NCBI GenBank assembly: GCA_963205275.1
Contig: CAUJIH010000047.1
Coordinates: forward strand, 42,401-106,400
Source: Verrucomicrobiota bacterium
GTDB lineage: Bacteria > Verrucomicrobiota > Verrucomicrobiia > Verrucomicrobiales > DEV007
Reading direction: 5' to 3'
DNA: 64,000 nucleotides
The notes below the pieces were generated by a model, which did not search any database, was not told the DNA's origin, and saw nothing but the letters and a program-made list of their open reading frames with translations. Below, one piece after another: positions 8,747 through 17,244 of this stretch; within the stretch, counting starts at the first letter, position 1, and each line of letters starts with the position of its first letter. Position numbers and translations under genes: made by a program.

Positions 8747-10240
8747 TTATTCCTCACTCCGAAATACATTGATGGCAGAGTCGATTAGTTCCTCTGCAGC
8801 ACTCACATCAGGATAGTGATTCAGGATCAGGGTGAAGAAGAATTTCTTATCATCATTTTGATCGACGATTCCAGTCAGAGAGCGGATCGAGGACATCGCA
8901 CCCGCTTTGAAGTGGATGCGCCCATCGTCCGTGGACAGGAGTGATTCCACATAGTGACTGCCCTGTGGTCCTGTAGCGGCGAAATGCTGCACCTGTGCGA
9001 GCGTCAGCGGTGGAATGTGATCGGCTCTCGCTAGGCCCGAACCGTCGACGATTCTTAGGCTTTGCAAGTCTAGCCCGCGTCGTTTCCAATGACTGCGGAT
9101 CGATTCGTCAGAAGACATCCCTGTTTGTCGTGCGATGGCCCGGAACAGGCATTCGGTTTCGTGATTGTCGGAAGAGGCATGAATGCTTTTGATAATGTCG
9201 AGAAGAGGTGGGGACTGGTGCTTTAGCAGCTCATGGGTGATTTCGGGAACAGCTTCGTTCCCGAGGTAGAGTTGTCCCGCTCCGACGGCTTCGCCTTTGA
9301 CCTCAATGCCTGCTTTCATGAGTTCTGAGCGTAGGTGCCATGCAGCAAAGCGCTCTGGATCGGGCACTGCTCCTTTCGCCTCCCACTCACCGCCCAGAGG
9401 AATCTGGCCGCGCAGATGGATCACAGAGGCCCGCTCGCCACCATAGATCGACAGACCGTCGCCCGAGTCTTTTTCGGAAGTGGTGACTTCTGTCCACCAT
9501 TCGACGCCGGGGACTTCGGGAAAAGTGCCGAGAAGCTTGGCTGGATCACCGACTTTTTCGCCAGGTGACAAGACGGCAATGTACCGATTATGGGCGAGAT
9601 TGAGTCCCGACACTGGACTGCCATAGCCATTTCCAATGTCGCCCCAATCCCAGAAATCGGCGAACAATGGCCCGCCGAGAGCACGCCCGTCGCCGATGAC
9701 TCGTCCTGGAATCGTTTTGAGACCTGCCTTCACCAGATTTTGCACCCATTTTTCCAGATCCTCAGGGGACAGCATGGGGTCTCCCCCACCCTGAATGATG
9801 AGATCCGCCTGTGGTTGTGTCGGGTTCGCCGGATCGCTAGTGCCGAGACGAGTTTGGAATCGGAAGTCAGGTCCGAGGATCTCCAGAGCGGAGGCGGTGG
9901 TCAGAGTTTTGAGAGATGAGGCGGGAATCTGTGCCGTCGTTTCATTGAGTCCATACATCAACTCACCTTCGGCATCCAGAAGGCAGAAGCCGATCATCGC
10001 TCCTTGAAATTTAGGGTCGCTCTTGGCCTTTTCAAAGATTCTCTCAAGATCGACGATCAGAGGGTCTCGAGGTGGTGGCTCCAAGGGTGGAGGCTCGCTC
10101 ACAGGAGGAATTTCCGATGCTGTCGGAGTCGGAGGTAGAGACTCAGGAGCGTCGCTAAGCTTACGGGATAAGTAGAAAAGAAAGGCCAGCGCGACGACGA
10201 GGGCAGATGCGAGAGCTGTAATGACGAGATTCTTCACCAT
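8747..10240 (-). CDS. dacB: D-alanyl-D-alanine carboxypeptidase/endopeptidase, PBP4 (DacB) family, S13
   Basis: 497 residues from ATG 10240; upstream in-frame codons give a non-hydrophobic leader, whereas this start begins a clean membrane anchor (residues 4-25) followed by a Pro-rich linker. It trims or cleaves peptide cross-links in peptidoglycan. The active-site triad of the S13 family is visible: SSLK (Ser108, Lys111), SDN in the centre (ASSDNHETE), and the third box, which reads KAG rather than KTG. Family architecture with the inserted domain between SxxK and SDN is present. The altered third motif could reduce activity. It is an isolated gene, transcribed away from the 76-aa gene. Confidence 0.85.
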   Translation of the reverse strand: MVKNLVITALASALVVALAFLFYLSRKLSDAPESLPPTPTASEIPPVSEPPPLEPPPRDPLIVDLERIFEKAKSDPKFQGAMIGFCLLDAEGELMYGLNETTAQIPASSLKTLTTASALEILGPDFRFQTRLGTSDPANPTQPQADLIIQGGGDPMLSPEDLEKWVQNLVKAGLKTIPGRVIGDGRALGGPLFADFWDWGDIGNGYGSPVSGLNLAHNRYIAVLSPGEKVGDPAKLLGTFPEVPGVEWWTEVTTSEKDSGDGLSIYGGERASVIHLRGQIPLGGEWEAKGAVPDPERFAAWHLRSELMKAGIEVKGEAVGAGQLYLGNEAVPEITHELLKHQSPPLLDIIKSIHASSDNHETECLFRAIARQTGMSSDESIRSHWKRRGLDLQSLRIVDGSGLARADHIPPLTLAQVQHFAATGPQGSHYVESLLSTDDGRIHFKAGAMSSIRSLTGIVDQNDDKKFFFTLILNHYPDVSAAEELIDSAINVFRSEE

Positions 10241-10371
10241 ACCTAGACAGGATAGTGCGAGCGTACACGCGATGCACGAGATAGAAGAAAAATTTTTAGA
10301 TTTTTTGCTAGTGGATGCATAATGCTCTCGCCTGAATCGTCGAGTGAGAAGAAGATTCACTTCGTTATCCC

Positions 10372-10407
10372 CTATTCTGTAATTCTCTATTCTGTAATTC
10401 CCTATTC
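10372..10407 (+). repeat. 15-bp tandem repeat, 2.4 units
   Basis: Two exact-length units CTATTCTGTAATTCT / CTATTCTGTAATTCC plus CTATTC of a third. The array ends 15 bp before the start codon of the 76-aa gene, within the 182-bp divergent gap to dacB, so it may lie in that gene's leader or promoter. Confidence 0.7.
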
Positions 10408-10422
10408 ACCCTTCGCAAGCCC

Positions 10423-10653
10423 ATGACCATCCTCAGCAACGAAATCGCGCTCCTGTCGGAATTTCTCGAAAGCCTCGGACCTGAAGTTTCCGGTCACTCA
10501 GCTCAGCCGATCAATGATGAAATGAAGGAGCGAATTCGTCAATTCGCTTCCGGAAAGCTGGGACTCGCGGAGAGACAGGAAATCCTGCCCCAGATCTTGG
10601 AAAATGAGACTGCATTTCGAGCTTTGGTGAAGGCTCTACAAGGGCAGGCGTAA
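10423..10653 (+). CDS. small helical protein of unknown function, first gene of a four-gene cluster
   Basis: 76 residues, no signal peptide, TM segment or cysteine. The middle (DEMKERIRQFASGKLGLAER) resembles the short helical N-terminal module of anti-sigma-like proteins, with the E.R..FASGKL..AER..I...L motif, but there is no zinc finger. It ends one base before the next gene (TAATATGG), so the two are probably coupled. With the GAF, subtilase and PqqD-like genes downstream it could be a regulator, a partner, or even a substrate of the protease; the sequence does not decide. Confidence 0.65.
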   Translation: MTILSNEIALLSEFLESLGPEVSGHSAQPINDEMKERIRQFASGKLGLAERQEILPQILENETAFRALVKALQGQA

Positions 10654-10654
10654 T

Positions 10655-11251
10655 ATGGCAGCCGCGCATACACAGCTCCTTCGACTCCCCGGCGCAGTAG
10701 AGGCTGGTTTCTCTGTTGAACACCACTTGGAGACTTGGTTGGAAGGCTGCACGCCCGATCAGTTAATCGCATTGGTCGATACGGCGGCTCTGGCACTGAT
10801 ACGCGGAGCCTTCGCCCACGTCGGTGCCTGTGAGGGCACGATCTGGATCGCAGACCGAAAGGTAGGGGAACTCGTCGCCAGCTACAATTCAGGCGAGAAT
10901 GCTGAGGATCTAGTCGGATTTCGTCAGCCAATGGATCACGGGATCATCTCGATGGTATATGCGCAGCAGCAGCCTTATTGTGAAAATAGTATCAGTCGGG
11001 ACTCCGGACATGATGACACGCTCGACCGAAAGATCGCTAAACACACCACGGCGATGATCGCGGTTCCGTTTTATTTCGGCTTTGGTCTGCGGGGCGTGAT
11101 CTCGGCCGTTCAGTTGAGCGGTGAGGAAAAGTCCCGAGACGGATTTCGTTCAGTGGATCTCGAGTCTCTTGCTCGGGCGACTAATTTAGTCGGTCGCTTG
11201 ATCGACGGTAGTCTATTCGCTTCTCTGCTCGGCCTTGGAGATGGGATTTGA
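10655..11251 (+). CDS. GAF-domain protein
   Basis: 198 residues. Residues 35-190 read as a GAF domain: a strand with GTIWIADRKVGELVASYN, a central loop with QPYCENS, then AMIAVPFYFGFGLRGVISAVQL, the typical closing strands of small-molecule-binding GAF domains. No kinase, HTH or output domain follows, so it is a stand-alone sensor or a partner of its neighbours. No signal peptide: cytoplasmic. The downstream protease start lies inside its 3' end (11-bp overlap), which implies translational coupling. Confidence 0.75.
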   Translation: MAAAHTQLLRLPGAVEAGFSVEHHLETWLEGCTPDQLIALVDTAALALIRGAFAHVGACEGTIWIADRKVGELVASYNSGENAEDLVGFRQPMDHGIISMVYAQQQPYCENSISRDSGHDDTLDRKIAKHTTAMIAVPFYFGFGLRGVISAVQLSGEEKSRDGFRSVDLESLARATNLVGRLIDGSLFASLLGLGDGI

Positions 11252-12044
11252 TGCACGGATTTCTTGGCCCAGTCTCGATCAAGCGCGACAGGCTCTGGCC
11301 AGTGGTGATGGATCAGGAGTCAAAGTAGCGATCATCGACTCCGGGATAGATGTCACACATCCCATGCTCGCAGGACTCGAACTGGCGGATGAAGTCAGCG
11401 TCTCTTGCGACGGACTCAGTCTGAGGGTCGAAGAAGATTCGGGAGGTGATCTGTTCGGACATGGGACAGCCGTGAGTAGTCTGTTCCGCAAAATCGCTCC
11501 GGGAGCGACGATTGGCAGTTTCCGTGCTCTCGATAGCAGTAATCAGGCACGGAACTTCGTCATCGCCGAGTGCGTGAATCAGGCGATTTCGAGGGGCTAT
11601 CAGGTGATCAATTGTAGCTTCGGGTGTCGTGGTCTTACTCGATACGTGATGGATTATAAGGAATGGGTAGATCGAGCTTATCTGGAGGGTGTTCACGTGG
11701 TGGCTGCATGTAGTAATCTCGATCCCTCGATCCGAGAATGGCCGGCCTTTTTCCCCAGTGTGATCAGTGTGAGAGGTATCGATTGCCCCTCTCACGATTT
11801 TTATTACCAGTCCGGTCAGATGGTCTCCTTCCTCGCACGGGGCGAGCAGGTGGAGGTTCCCTGGCTAGGAGGCGGGACAAAGATTGAAACAGGTAGCAGC
11901 TATGCTGCACCTTTGATTTCCGGATGGATTGCTCGAATTCTCTCTGCTCTGCCCGACCTCAATCCCGCTTCCCTAAAACCTCTACTCGCCGAGCTTGCGA
12001 AGAGTTATTCAGAGAATGAGAAGAATTTTGAATATTTCTCATAA
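11241..12044 (+). CDS. subtilisin-like serine protease (S8), cytoplasmic
   Basis: 267 residues from ATG 11241 (a TTG six bases upstream is also open). The full catalytic triad is visible: DSGID (Asp about 33), GHGTAV (His about 74), GSSYAAP (Ser about 220), with Asn of the oxyanion hole in AACSN. It is short for the family and lacks a signal peptide, pro-domain or C-terminal extension, so it should act in the cytoplasm on a specific substrate rather than as a secreted degrader. In peptide-maturation systems (for example the PatA/PatG subtilases) such proteases cut leader peptides; here that is an analogy only. Confidence 0.85.
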   Translation: MGFDARISWPSLDQARQALASGDGSGVKVAIIDSGIDVTHPMLAGLELADEVSVSCDGLSLRVEEDSGGDLFGHGTAVSSLFRKIAPGATIGSFRALDSSNQARNFVIAECVNQAISRGYQVINCSFGCRGLTRYVMDYKEWVDRAYLEGVHVVAACSNLDPSIREWPAFFPSVISVRGIDCPSHDFYYQSGQMVSFLARGEQVEVPWLGGGTKIETGSSYAAPLISGWIARILSALPDLNPASLKPLLAELAKSYSENEKNFEYFS

Positions 12045-12058
12045 AAAACTAGATTTCT

Positions 12059-12099
12059 TATTAATTGTAAAATAAACTTAATTAAATTTACAATTAATA
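12059..12099. promoter_or_regulatory. 13-bp perfect inverted repeat in AT-rich gap (operator or hairpin)
   Basis: Arms TATTAATTGTAAA (12059-12071) and TTTACAATTAATA (12087-12099) are perfect inverted copies around a 15-nt A/T-rich spacer. The whole gap is far more A/T-rich than its surroundings. The right arm runs into TATAAT (12098-12103), a consensus -10 box, just before the likely start of the next gene. This favours a repressor or activator site over a terminator, since the arms hold only one G/C pair each and no T-run follows. Confidence 0.55.
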
Positions 12100-12103
12100 T
12101 AAT

Positions 12104-13201
12104 TTGAATACTCGCGCCTTAGAAAAGCTGGAAGAGATCTTCCCCTTGCGTCTCCGCCTCCGAGAGGAGATGAAGTTTTTCCAAATCGGAGATTTCGTTG
12201 TGGCTGAACGTAAGGCAACTGGACAGAAATACACTCTAAGGCCGTGGCAGTACGAACTGCTGGCATTACTCAATGGCACGGTCACATTTCGCGATGCTTC
12301 AAAATCGATCTATTCACAGCATCACGGGACTTTCACAACGAGCGGCCTGCTCAATTTCTATCGATGGCTGTACGATGAGAATCTCGTGGAGTGCGTGTGT
12401 GATTCGATCTATCAGTTGACTCCCGAATACGAGTCTCCTTTTACTCTTTCTCTACTCGATGCTCCTGATGCAGAGTCGAAAGTGAACGAAAATACATCTT
12501 TTTTCGTGCCCGATGAAACAGCATCGCAAAAACCTCTTTCCTTTCCGAATTTGGAAGATCAGGTCGCATACGAGCTGTGGGATGATTCCGATGAAGAGGG
12601 TAGTCTTGGCAAGAATGCTCACCCTGAGTCAATCGAGACTTTTGAGGTAGATGGAGCGATAGATCGATTTCTGAATTTCACCGGGAAGGTTATTCATAAG
12701 CCCGCGATGCGTCGCTCTCTGATAATTATAGCGGGACTGGCATTTCTTCTATCGGTGATTCGCATCGCACACGTGACCTCTCCACTTTTTGAGCCTGTGG
12801 GACAGCGTTTGGCGATCATGTTTTTACCGAAATCTGAGGTCGTGACCGTAGTTGCCTCAGAGCGAACCGCTGCATCGCCGACGGTAGATCGTGTCGCCCC
12901 GGCGGCGCGTGTGGATGAATCGATGAAAGAAAAGGCTCAGGCACAGCCCCAACCTGCTCCGTCAGCGAATACTCGTTCCTCAGAAGAATTGCCCTCGACG
13001 CAGAGTGCTCCACAGCCCCCAGCTATGAATCCGCAAGCGCAGACGCTCGACAAAATCACGACCCTCCGCGCACAATTGGAGGAATGTCGCATCCGCCGGG
13101 ACGAGTATTATCTGCAAAATGATGAGGCTGGATATCGCCGCGAAGTGCATCGAATGACGGGCCTCGCCAACGAGATCGGCGAGATCGAAAACGGACTCTA
13201 G
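12104..13201 (+). CDS. membrane-anchored protein with N-terminal PqqD-like winged-helix domain
   Basis: 365 residues if TTG 12104 is used; ATG 12170, 22 codons in, has GAGAGGAG directly in front and may be the real start. Residues 25-110 look like a PqqD/RRE-type winged helix: Y.LRPWQYELLALLNG, then a three-helix pattern ending LYDENLVE. Residues 110-200 are acidic. One TM helix lies near 203-222 (SLIIIAGLAFLLSVI). Beyond it come a Pro/Gln/Ala-rich stretch and a terminal coiled coil (about 310-360). Predicted topology is cytoplasmic N-terminus, periplasmic tail. PqqD-like domains bind leader peptides in RiPP systems and occur in HlyD/M50 export proteins; the domain call is my inference. Confidence 0.6.
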   Translation: MNTRALEKLEEIFPLRLRLREEMKFFQIGDFVVAERKATGQKYTLRPWQYELLALLNGTVTFRDASKSIYSQHHGTFTTSGLLNFYRWLYDENLVECVCDSIYQLTPEYESPFTLSLLDAPDAESKVNENTSFFVPDETASQKPLSFPNLEDQVAYELWDDSDEEGSLGKNAHPESIETFEVDGAIDRFLNFTGKVIHKPAMRRSLIIIAGLAFLLSVIRIAHVTSPLFEPVGQRLAIMFLPKSEVVTVVASERTAASPTVDRVAPAARVDESMKEKAQAQPQPAPSANTRSSEELPSTQSAPQPPAMNPQAQTLDKITTLRAQLEECRIRRDEYYLQNDEAGYRREVHRMTGLANEIGEIENGL

Positions 13202-13307
13202 GCAGCGATTTGAGCTGCAGCTCTGAGTTCGTATCGCGTATCCAATCCCCTGATTGCGGCTTCAAGAGAGCTTGAACAACCCCTCTCTTCTGGGCTTTGA
13301 TGGAGAG

Positions 13308-14663
13308 ATGACACGCTCTCTTCTCTGTTTAATTCTCATTCTCTCTGTCTCTCTCGCGAACGCAGATTCCGTATGGAAGGCCGGAGCCGCCTCCATCGTG
13401 ATCACCCCCAGTGAGCCGATCTGGATGGCGGGCTATGGCGGACGAAAGGCACCGGCAGAAGGAAAGGAAACCGAACTGCACGCGAAGGCGCTCGTTCTGG
13501 AGGATGCGGAAGGACATAGGGGATTGATCATGACTTTGGACTTGGTGGGGATTGATCGCGGCATGACAGGACGCATCACTGCCGCACTGGAGGAAAAATA
13601 TGGACTCGCACGCGATGCGATCACTTTCTGCACCTCACACACACACTCTGGCCCCGCCCTGCCGGGAACTCTGGCACCATTGCATTATGTAGTGCTAGAG
13701 CCGGAGATGCAGAAGAAGATCGACCACTACGCCGACGAACTGTTTCAGAAGACGGTAGAAGTCACGGGACAAGCCATCGCATCGATGGCTCCGGCACGAC
13801 TCCAGTGGGGCAGCGGGAAAGCGACTTTCGCTGTGAATCGCCGGGAAAACAAAGAGAAGGACGTGCCTGAGCTGCGTGATCGTGGTGTGCTCAAAGGCCC
13901 CGTAAATCACGACCTCCCCGTCCTCTCCGTGAGAGGCGAGGATGGAGCGATTCGGGCGATCCTCTTCGGCTATGCCTGTCACGCCACGACTTTGGGATTC
14001 CAAACCTGGAATGCCGACTACCCCGGCTACGCTCAGGCGGCTTTGGAAAAGCAGTACCCCGGAGCTGTGGCGCTCTTCTGGCAAGGCTGCGGGGCCGATC
14101 AGAATCCCTTGCCCCGACGTGTACTAGAGCTGGCCGGGCATTATGGAACCGAACTCGCAGACCGCGTGGTCGATGTGCTGGCCGCCCCGATGACTCCGGT
14201 TGCTCCGACTTTGAGCCATGCCTATGAAGAGATCGAGGCGCCGCTTGATCCGGTGCCAACAGAGGCAGCGCTGAAGGAAACTTTGAATTCCGATCAGAAA
14301 TACGAGGCAGCACGAGCAAAGTATCTGCTCCAGAAGATCGAGAAAGAAGGACCTCTCAAGAACTTCTATCCCTATCCGATCGCTGTTTGGAAACTGGGCG
14401 ACGAGGTGGACTTCATCTTTCTCGGTGGCGAAGTCGTGGTCGATTACGTGAATCGCCTGACGCGGGAGAGATGCGGCACCGCCACTTGGGTCGCGAGCTA
14501 TAGCAATGATGTTATGGCCTATATCCCCTCGTTGCGAGTGCTGAAGGAAGGTGGATACGAAGGAGGCGGCTCCAATCCCATCTACGGTCTCCCTTCCCTG
14601 TGGCATGAGAGCATCGAAGAGGTGATCATCTCCAGCGTTCATCGGATCGGTGGAGGAAAATGA
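13308..14663 (+). CDS. neutral/alkaline ceramidase-like secreted hydrolase (N-terminal domain only)
   Basis: 451 residues from ATG 13308, which opens a clean signal peptide (about 1-19, ending ANA); an open TTG at 13254 would place 18 polar residues before it. The body matches the neutral/alkaline non-lysosomal ceramidase N-terminal domain: ITPSEPIWMAGY, TLDLVGID, the Zn-binding TSHTHSGP, HDLPVLSV, FGYACHATTLG and WQGCGADQNP. The usual C-terminal immunoglobulin-like domain of true ceramidases is missing, and the substrate need not be a ceramide; planctomycete and verrucomicrobial members are numerous and unassigned. It is the first of a tandem pair. Confidence 0.8.
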   Translation: MTRSLLCLILILSVSLANADSVWKAGAASIVITPSEPIWMAGYGGRKAPAEGKETELHAKALVLEDAEGHRGLIMTLDLVGIDRGMTGRITAALEEKYGLARDAITFCTSHTHSGPALPGTLAPLHYVVLEPEMQKKIDHYADELFQKTVEVTGQAIASMAPARLQWGSGKATFAVNRRENKEKDVPELRDRGVLKGPVNHDLPVLSVRGEDGAIRAILFGYACHATTLGFQTWNADYPGYAQAALEKQYPGAVALFWQGCGADQNPLPRRVLELAGHYGTELADRVVDVLAAPMTPVAPTLSHAYEEIEAPLDPVPTEAALKETLNSDQKYEAARAKYLLQKIEKEGPLKNFYPYPIAVWKLGDEVDFIFLGGEVVVDYVNRLTRERCGTATWVASYSNDVMAYIPSLRVLKEGGYEGGGSNPIYGLPSLWHESIEEVIISSVHRIGGGK

Positions 14664-14755
14664 GACATCGATCACTCTGATCTAATCTTCGCATCCCCTG
14701 ATCACGCCCGTCAGAAGCGGTGGAAGAATCACGTTTTCCGAAGTTTGCTTAGCCC

Positions 14756-17077
14756 ATGATTCGTAACGCTTTCTACCTCTCTGCGCTCCTGAGTGCCACG
14801 CTCCTGCATGCCGAGCCAACTTGGAAGGCCGGAGCCGCCGCCATCGTGATCACCCCCAGCGAGCCGATTTGGATGTCTGGTTATGCCGCTCGCACTGCTC
14901 CGGCGGCAGGGAAAGAGACCGACGTATTCGCGAAAGCCCTCGCTCTAGAAGATGCTACGGGAAACCGAGGCCTGATCATGACACTCGATCTCGTGGGAAT
15001 TGATCGTGGGATGACGGGGCGGATCGCGAAGGTGCTGAAGGAAAAATATGGACTCTCTCGCGATTCGATCACCTTCTGCACCTCTCACACGCACAGCGGA
15101 CCGGCTCTTCCAGGAACTCTGGCTCCGCTGCACTACATCCAGATGGAACCGGAAATGCAGAAGAAGATTGAGGCCTACGCTGAGGAATTGCTACGAAAAA
15201 CGGTGGAAGTCACGGGACAGGCGATCGCAGCCATGGCTCCGGCTCGGCTTCAGTGGGGCAGTGGGAAGACCACTTTCGCCGTCAATCGACGTGAAAATAA
15301 GGGAGTCAATGTGCCGGAATTACGCAATCTAGGCGAATTGAAGGGCCCTGTGAATCACGATGTTCCCGTCTTATCTGTACGCGGCATGGATGGTTCGATC
15401 CGCGCCGTCCTCTGCGGCTACGCCTGCCATGCGACGACGCTGGGCGATCAGACGTGGAATGCCGACTACCCCGGCTACGCTCAGGCGGCTTTGGAAAAGC
15501 AGTATCCGGGAGCTGTGGCGCTCTTTTGGCAGGGCTGCGGAGCCGATCAAAACCCCATCCCGAGAAAGGAGTTAGCTCTGGCCGAGCACTACGGTGCCGA
15601 ACTGGCAGGACGAGTGATCGATGTGCTGAATGCTCCGATGACAGTTATCCCCCCTGCTTTGTCCCATGCCTATCAGGAGATCGATGCCCCGCTCGACCCC
15701 GTACCGACAGAAGAGGAGTTAAAAGAGACTCTGAAGTCTGATCAGAAATACGAGGTAGCACGAGCAAAGTATCTGCTGCAGAAGATCGAGAAAGAAGGTC
15801 CGCTCAGAGCCTCCTACCCCTATCCGATCGCGGTATGGAATCTCGGCGGCGAGGTGGACTTCATCTTTCTCGGCGGTGAAGTCGTAGTCGATTACGTGAA
15901 TCGCCTGACCAAAGAGCGACATGGACTCGCTACCTGGGTCGCCAGCTACAGCAATGATGTGATGGCCTACATCCCATCGCTTCGGGTACTAAAAGAAGGT
16001 GGCTACGAAGGTGGGCTGTCGAATGTCTATTACGGCCTCCCGGCATTATGGAGTGAGAATATCGAAGAAACCATCGTATCTGGCGTTCACCGCCTCGGAG
16101 CTGTTCGCGGTTATCCGGCTCCCGTTCGCGAGGTTTATTACCCGGTGCCAGAGGACGGCAGCATGCAGCCGACACTCTTCTGGTCACCGGATCTTCCGGC
16201 GGGAGAAAAGGCACCCTTGCTCGTATGCTTTCACACCTGGTCCGATAACTATCTGCAAGCCGGAGGAGAGGCGAAGTATGCAGAATGGTGTCTGAAGAAC
16301 GGCTGGATTTTTCTTCATCCCAATTTTCGTGGACCGAACTCTACCCCCGAGGCAATGGGTTCCGATCTCGCCATCGCCGACATTCGCGCCGCCGTAGAAT
16401 GGGCCAAGTCACACGCACCCGTCGATGTGGATCGCATTTACGCCGTCGGAGCCTCAGGTGGCGGGCACATGGCAGAACTGGTCGCGGGTCGACTTCCTGA
16501 TATCTGGGCCGGAGTGTCTGCATGGGTTGGCATTTCCGACATCGCCGCTTGGCACGCTGACACCACAGCCGCGAAGCGAGGGGGCTACGCGACGAATATC
16601 GAGTCCGCTCTCGGTGGTTCTCCCGCCGACTCCGATCAACGAAGGGCCGATGCCGCCCATCGTTCTCCCCTGTCCTGGCTAGAAAATGCGAAGGGCGTGC
16701 CACTCGATATCAATCACGGCGTGGACGACGGACGCAGTGGGAGTGTGCCCTTTACCCATTCCCTGCGAGCCTTCAATAAGGTCGCTGCCGAGTCGGATCG
16801 AATTCCCGAACAGGAACTGAGTGACTGGTATGCGGATCCTCAAACTCTGCCTAGAGATGAAAAGCTGAACGATCCCCTCTACTGCAACAATCCACCACTG
16901 TATCGAAAGACCAGCGGAAACAGTCGTGTAACGATCTTCCAGGGAGGCCATCAAATCATACATCAAGCCGCATTGAATTGGCTGGCTGCACAGCGGAAAG
17001 GACATCCCGCGAATTGGAGTCCTACGAAGGTCACTGATCTTCAGACGACAGAAGATGATCGTGCCAGCGGAAAGTGA
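14756..17077 (+). CDS. ceramidase-like domain fused to an alpha/beta hydrolase
   Basis: 773 residues. A signal peptide (1-20) leads into a copy of the preceding ceramidase-like domain (about 21-455), with the same motifs (TSHTHSGP, YACHATTLG, WQGCGADQNP) and close similarity even at DNA level. Residues 460-750 form a prolyl-oligopeptidase/dienelactone-hydrolase type alpha/beta hydrolase: nucleophile elbow GASGGG, an Asp in DHGVDDGRSG-like context near 650, and His in FQGGHQI. The protein may thus combine an amidase- or lactonase-like Zn site with a serine esterase. It follows the single-domain paralogue after 92 bp, so the pair arose by tandem duplication. Confidence 0.8.
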   Translation: MIRNAFYLSALLSATLLHAEPTWKAGAAAIVITPSEPIWMSGYAARTAPAAGKETDVFAKALALEDATGNRGLIMTLDLVGIDRGMTGRIAKVLKEKYGLSRDSITFCTSHTHSGPALPGTLAPLHYIQMEPEMQKKIEAYAEELLRKTVEVTGQAIAAMAPARLQWGSGKTTFAVNRRENKGVNVPELRNLGELKGPVNHDVPVLSVRGMDGSIRAVLCGYACHATTLGDQTWNADYPGYAQAALEKQYPGAVALFWQGCGADQNPIPRKELALAEHYGAELAGRVIDVLNAPMTVIPPALSHAYQEIDAPLDPVPTEEELKETLKSDQKYEVARAKYLLQKIEKEGPLRASYPYPIAVWNLGGEVDFIFLGGEVVVDYVNRLTKERHGLATWVASYSNDVMAYIPSLRVLKEGGYEGGLSNVYYGLPALWSENIEETIVSGVHRLGAVRGYPAPVREVYYPVPEDGSMQPTLFWSPDLPAGEKAPLLVCFHTWSDNYLQAGGEAKYAEWCLKNGWIFLHPNFRGPNSTPEAMGSDLAIADIRAAVEWAKSHAPVDVDRIYAVGASGGGHMAELVAGRLPDIWAGVSAWVGISDIAAWHADTTAAKRGGYATNIESALGGSPADSDQRRADAAHRSPLSWLENAKGVPLDINHGVDDGRSGSVPFTHSLRAFNKVAAESDRIPEQELSDWYADPQTLPRDEKLNDPLYCNNPPLYRKTSGNSRVTIFQGGHQIIHQAALNWLAAQRKGHPANWSPTKVTDLQTTEDDRASGK

Positions 17078-17244
17078 CCCTGTAGAGTATTGCGCTCTAC
17101 CCTGTTCAGTCTCTGCAACAGCTCCGTGGTCGCAACTGATATCTCCGTGCCAGTCTATATGCGCTCGCAACTCAGGCTCAAACGAAGCGCAGAGAATCAA
17201 TGATCGAAATTTGACAAAGACAGAGTCTCAGAGGAAAGAACGTC

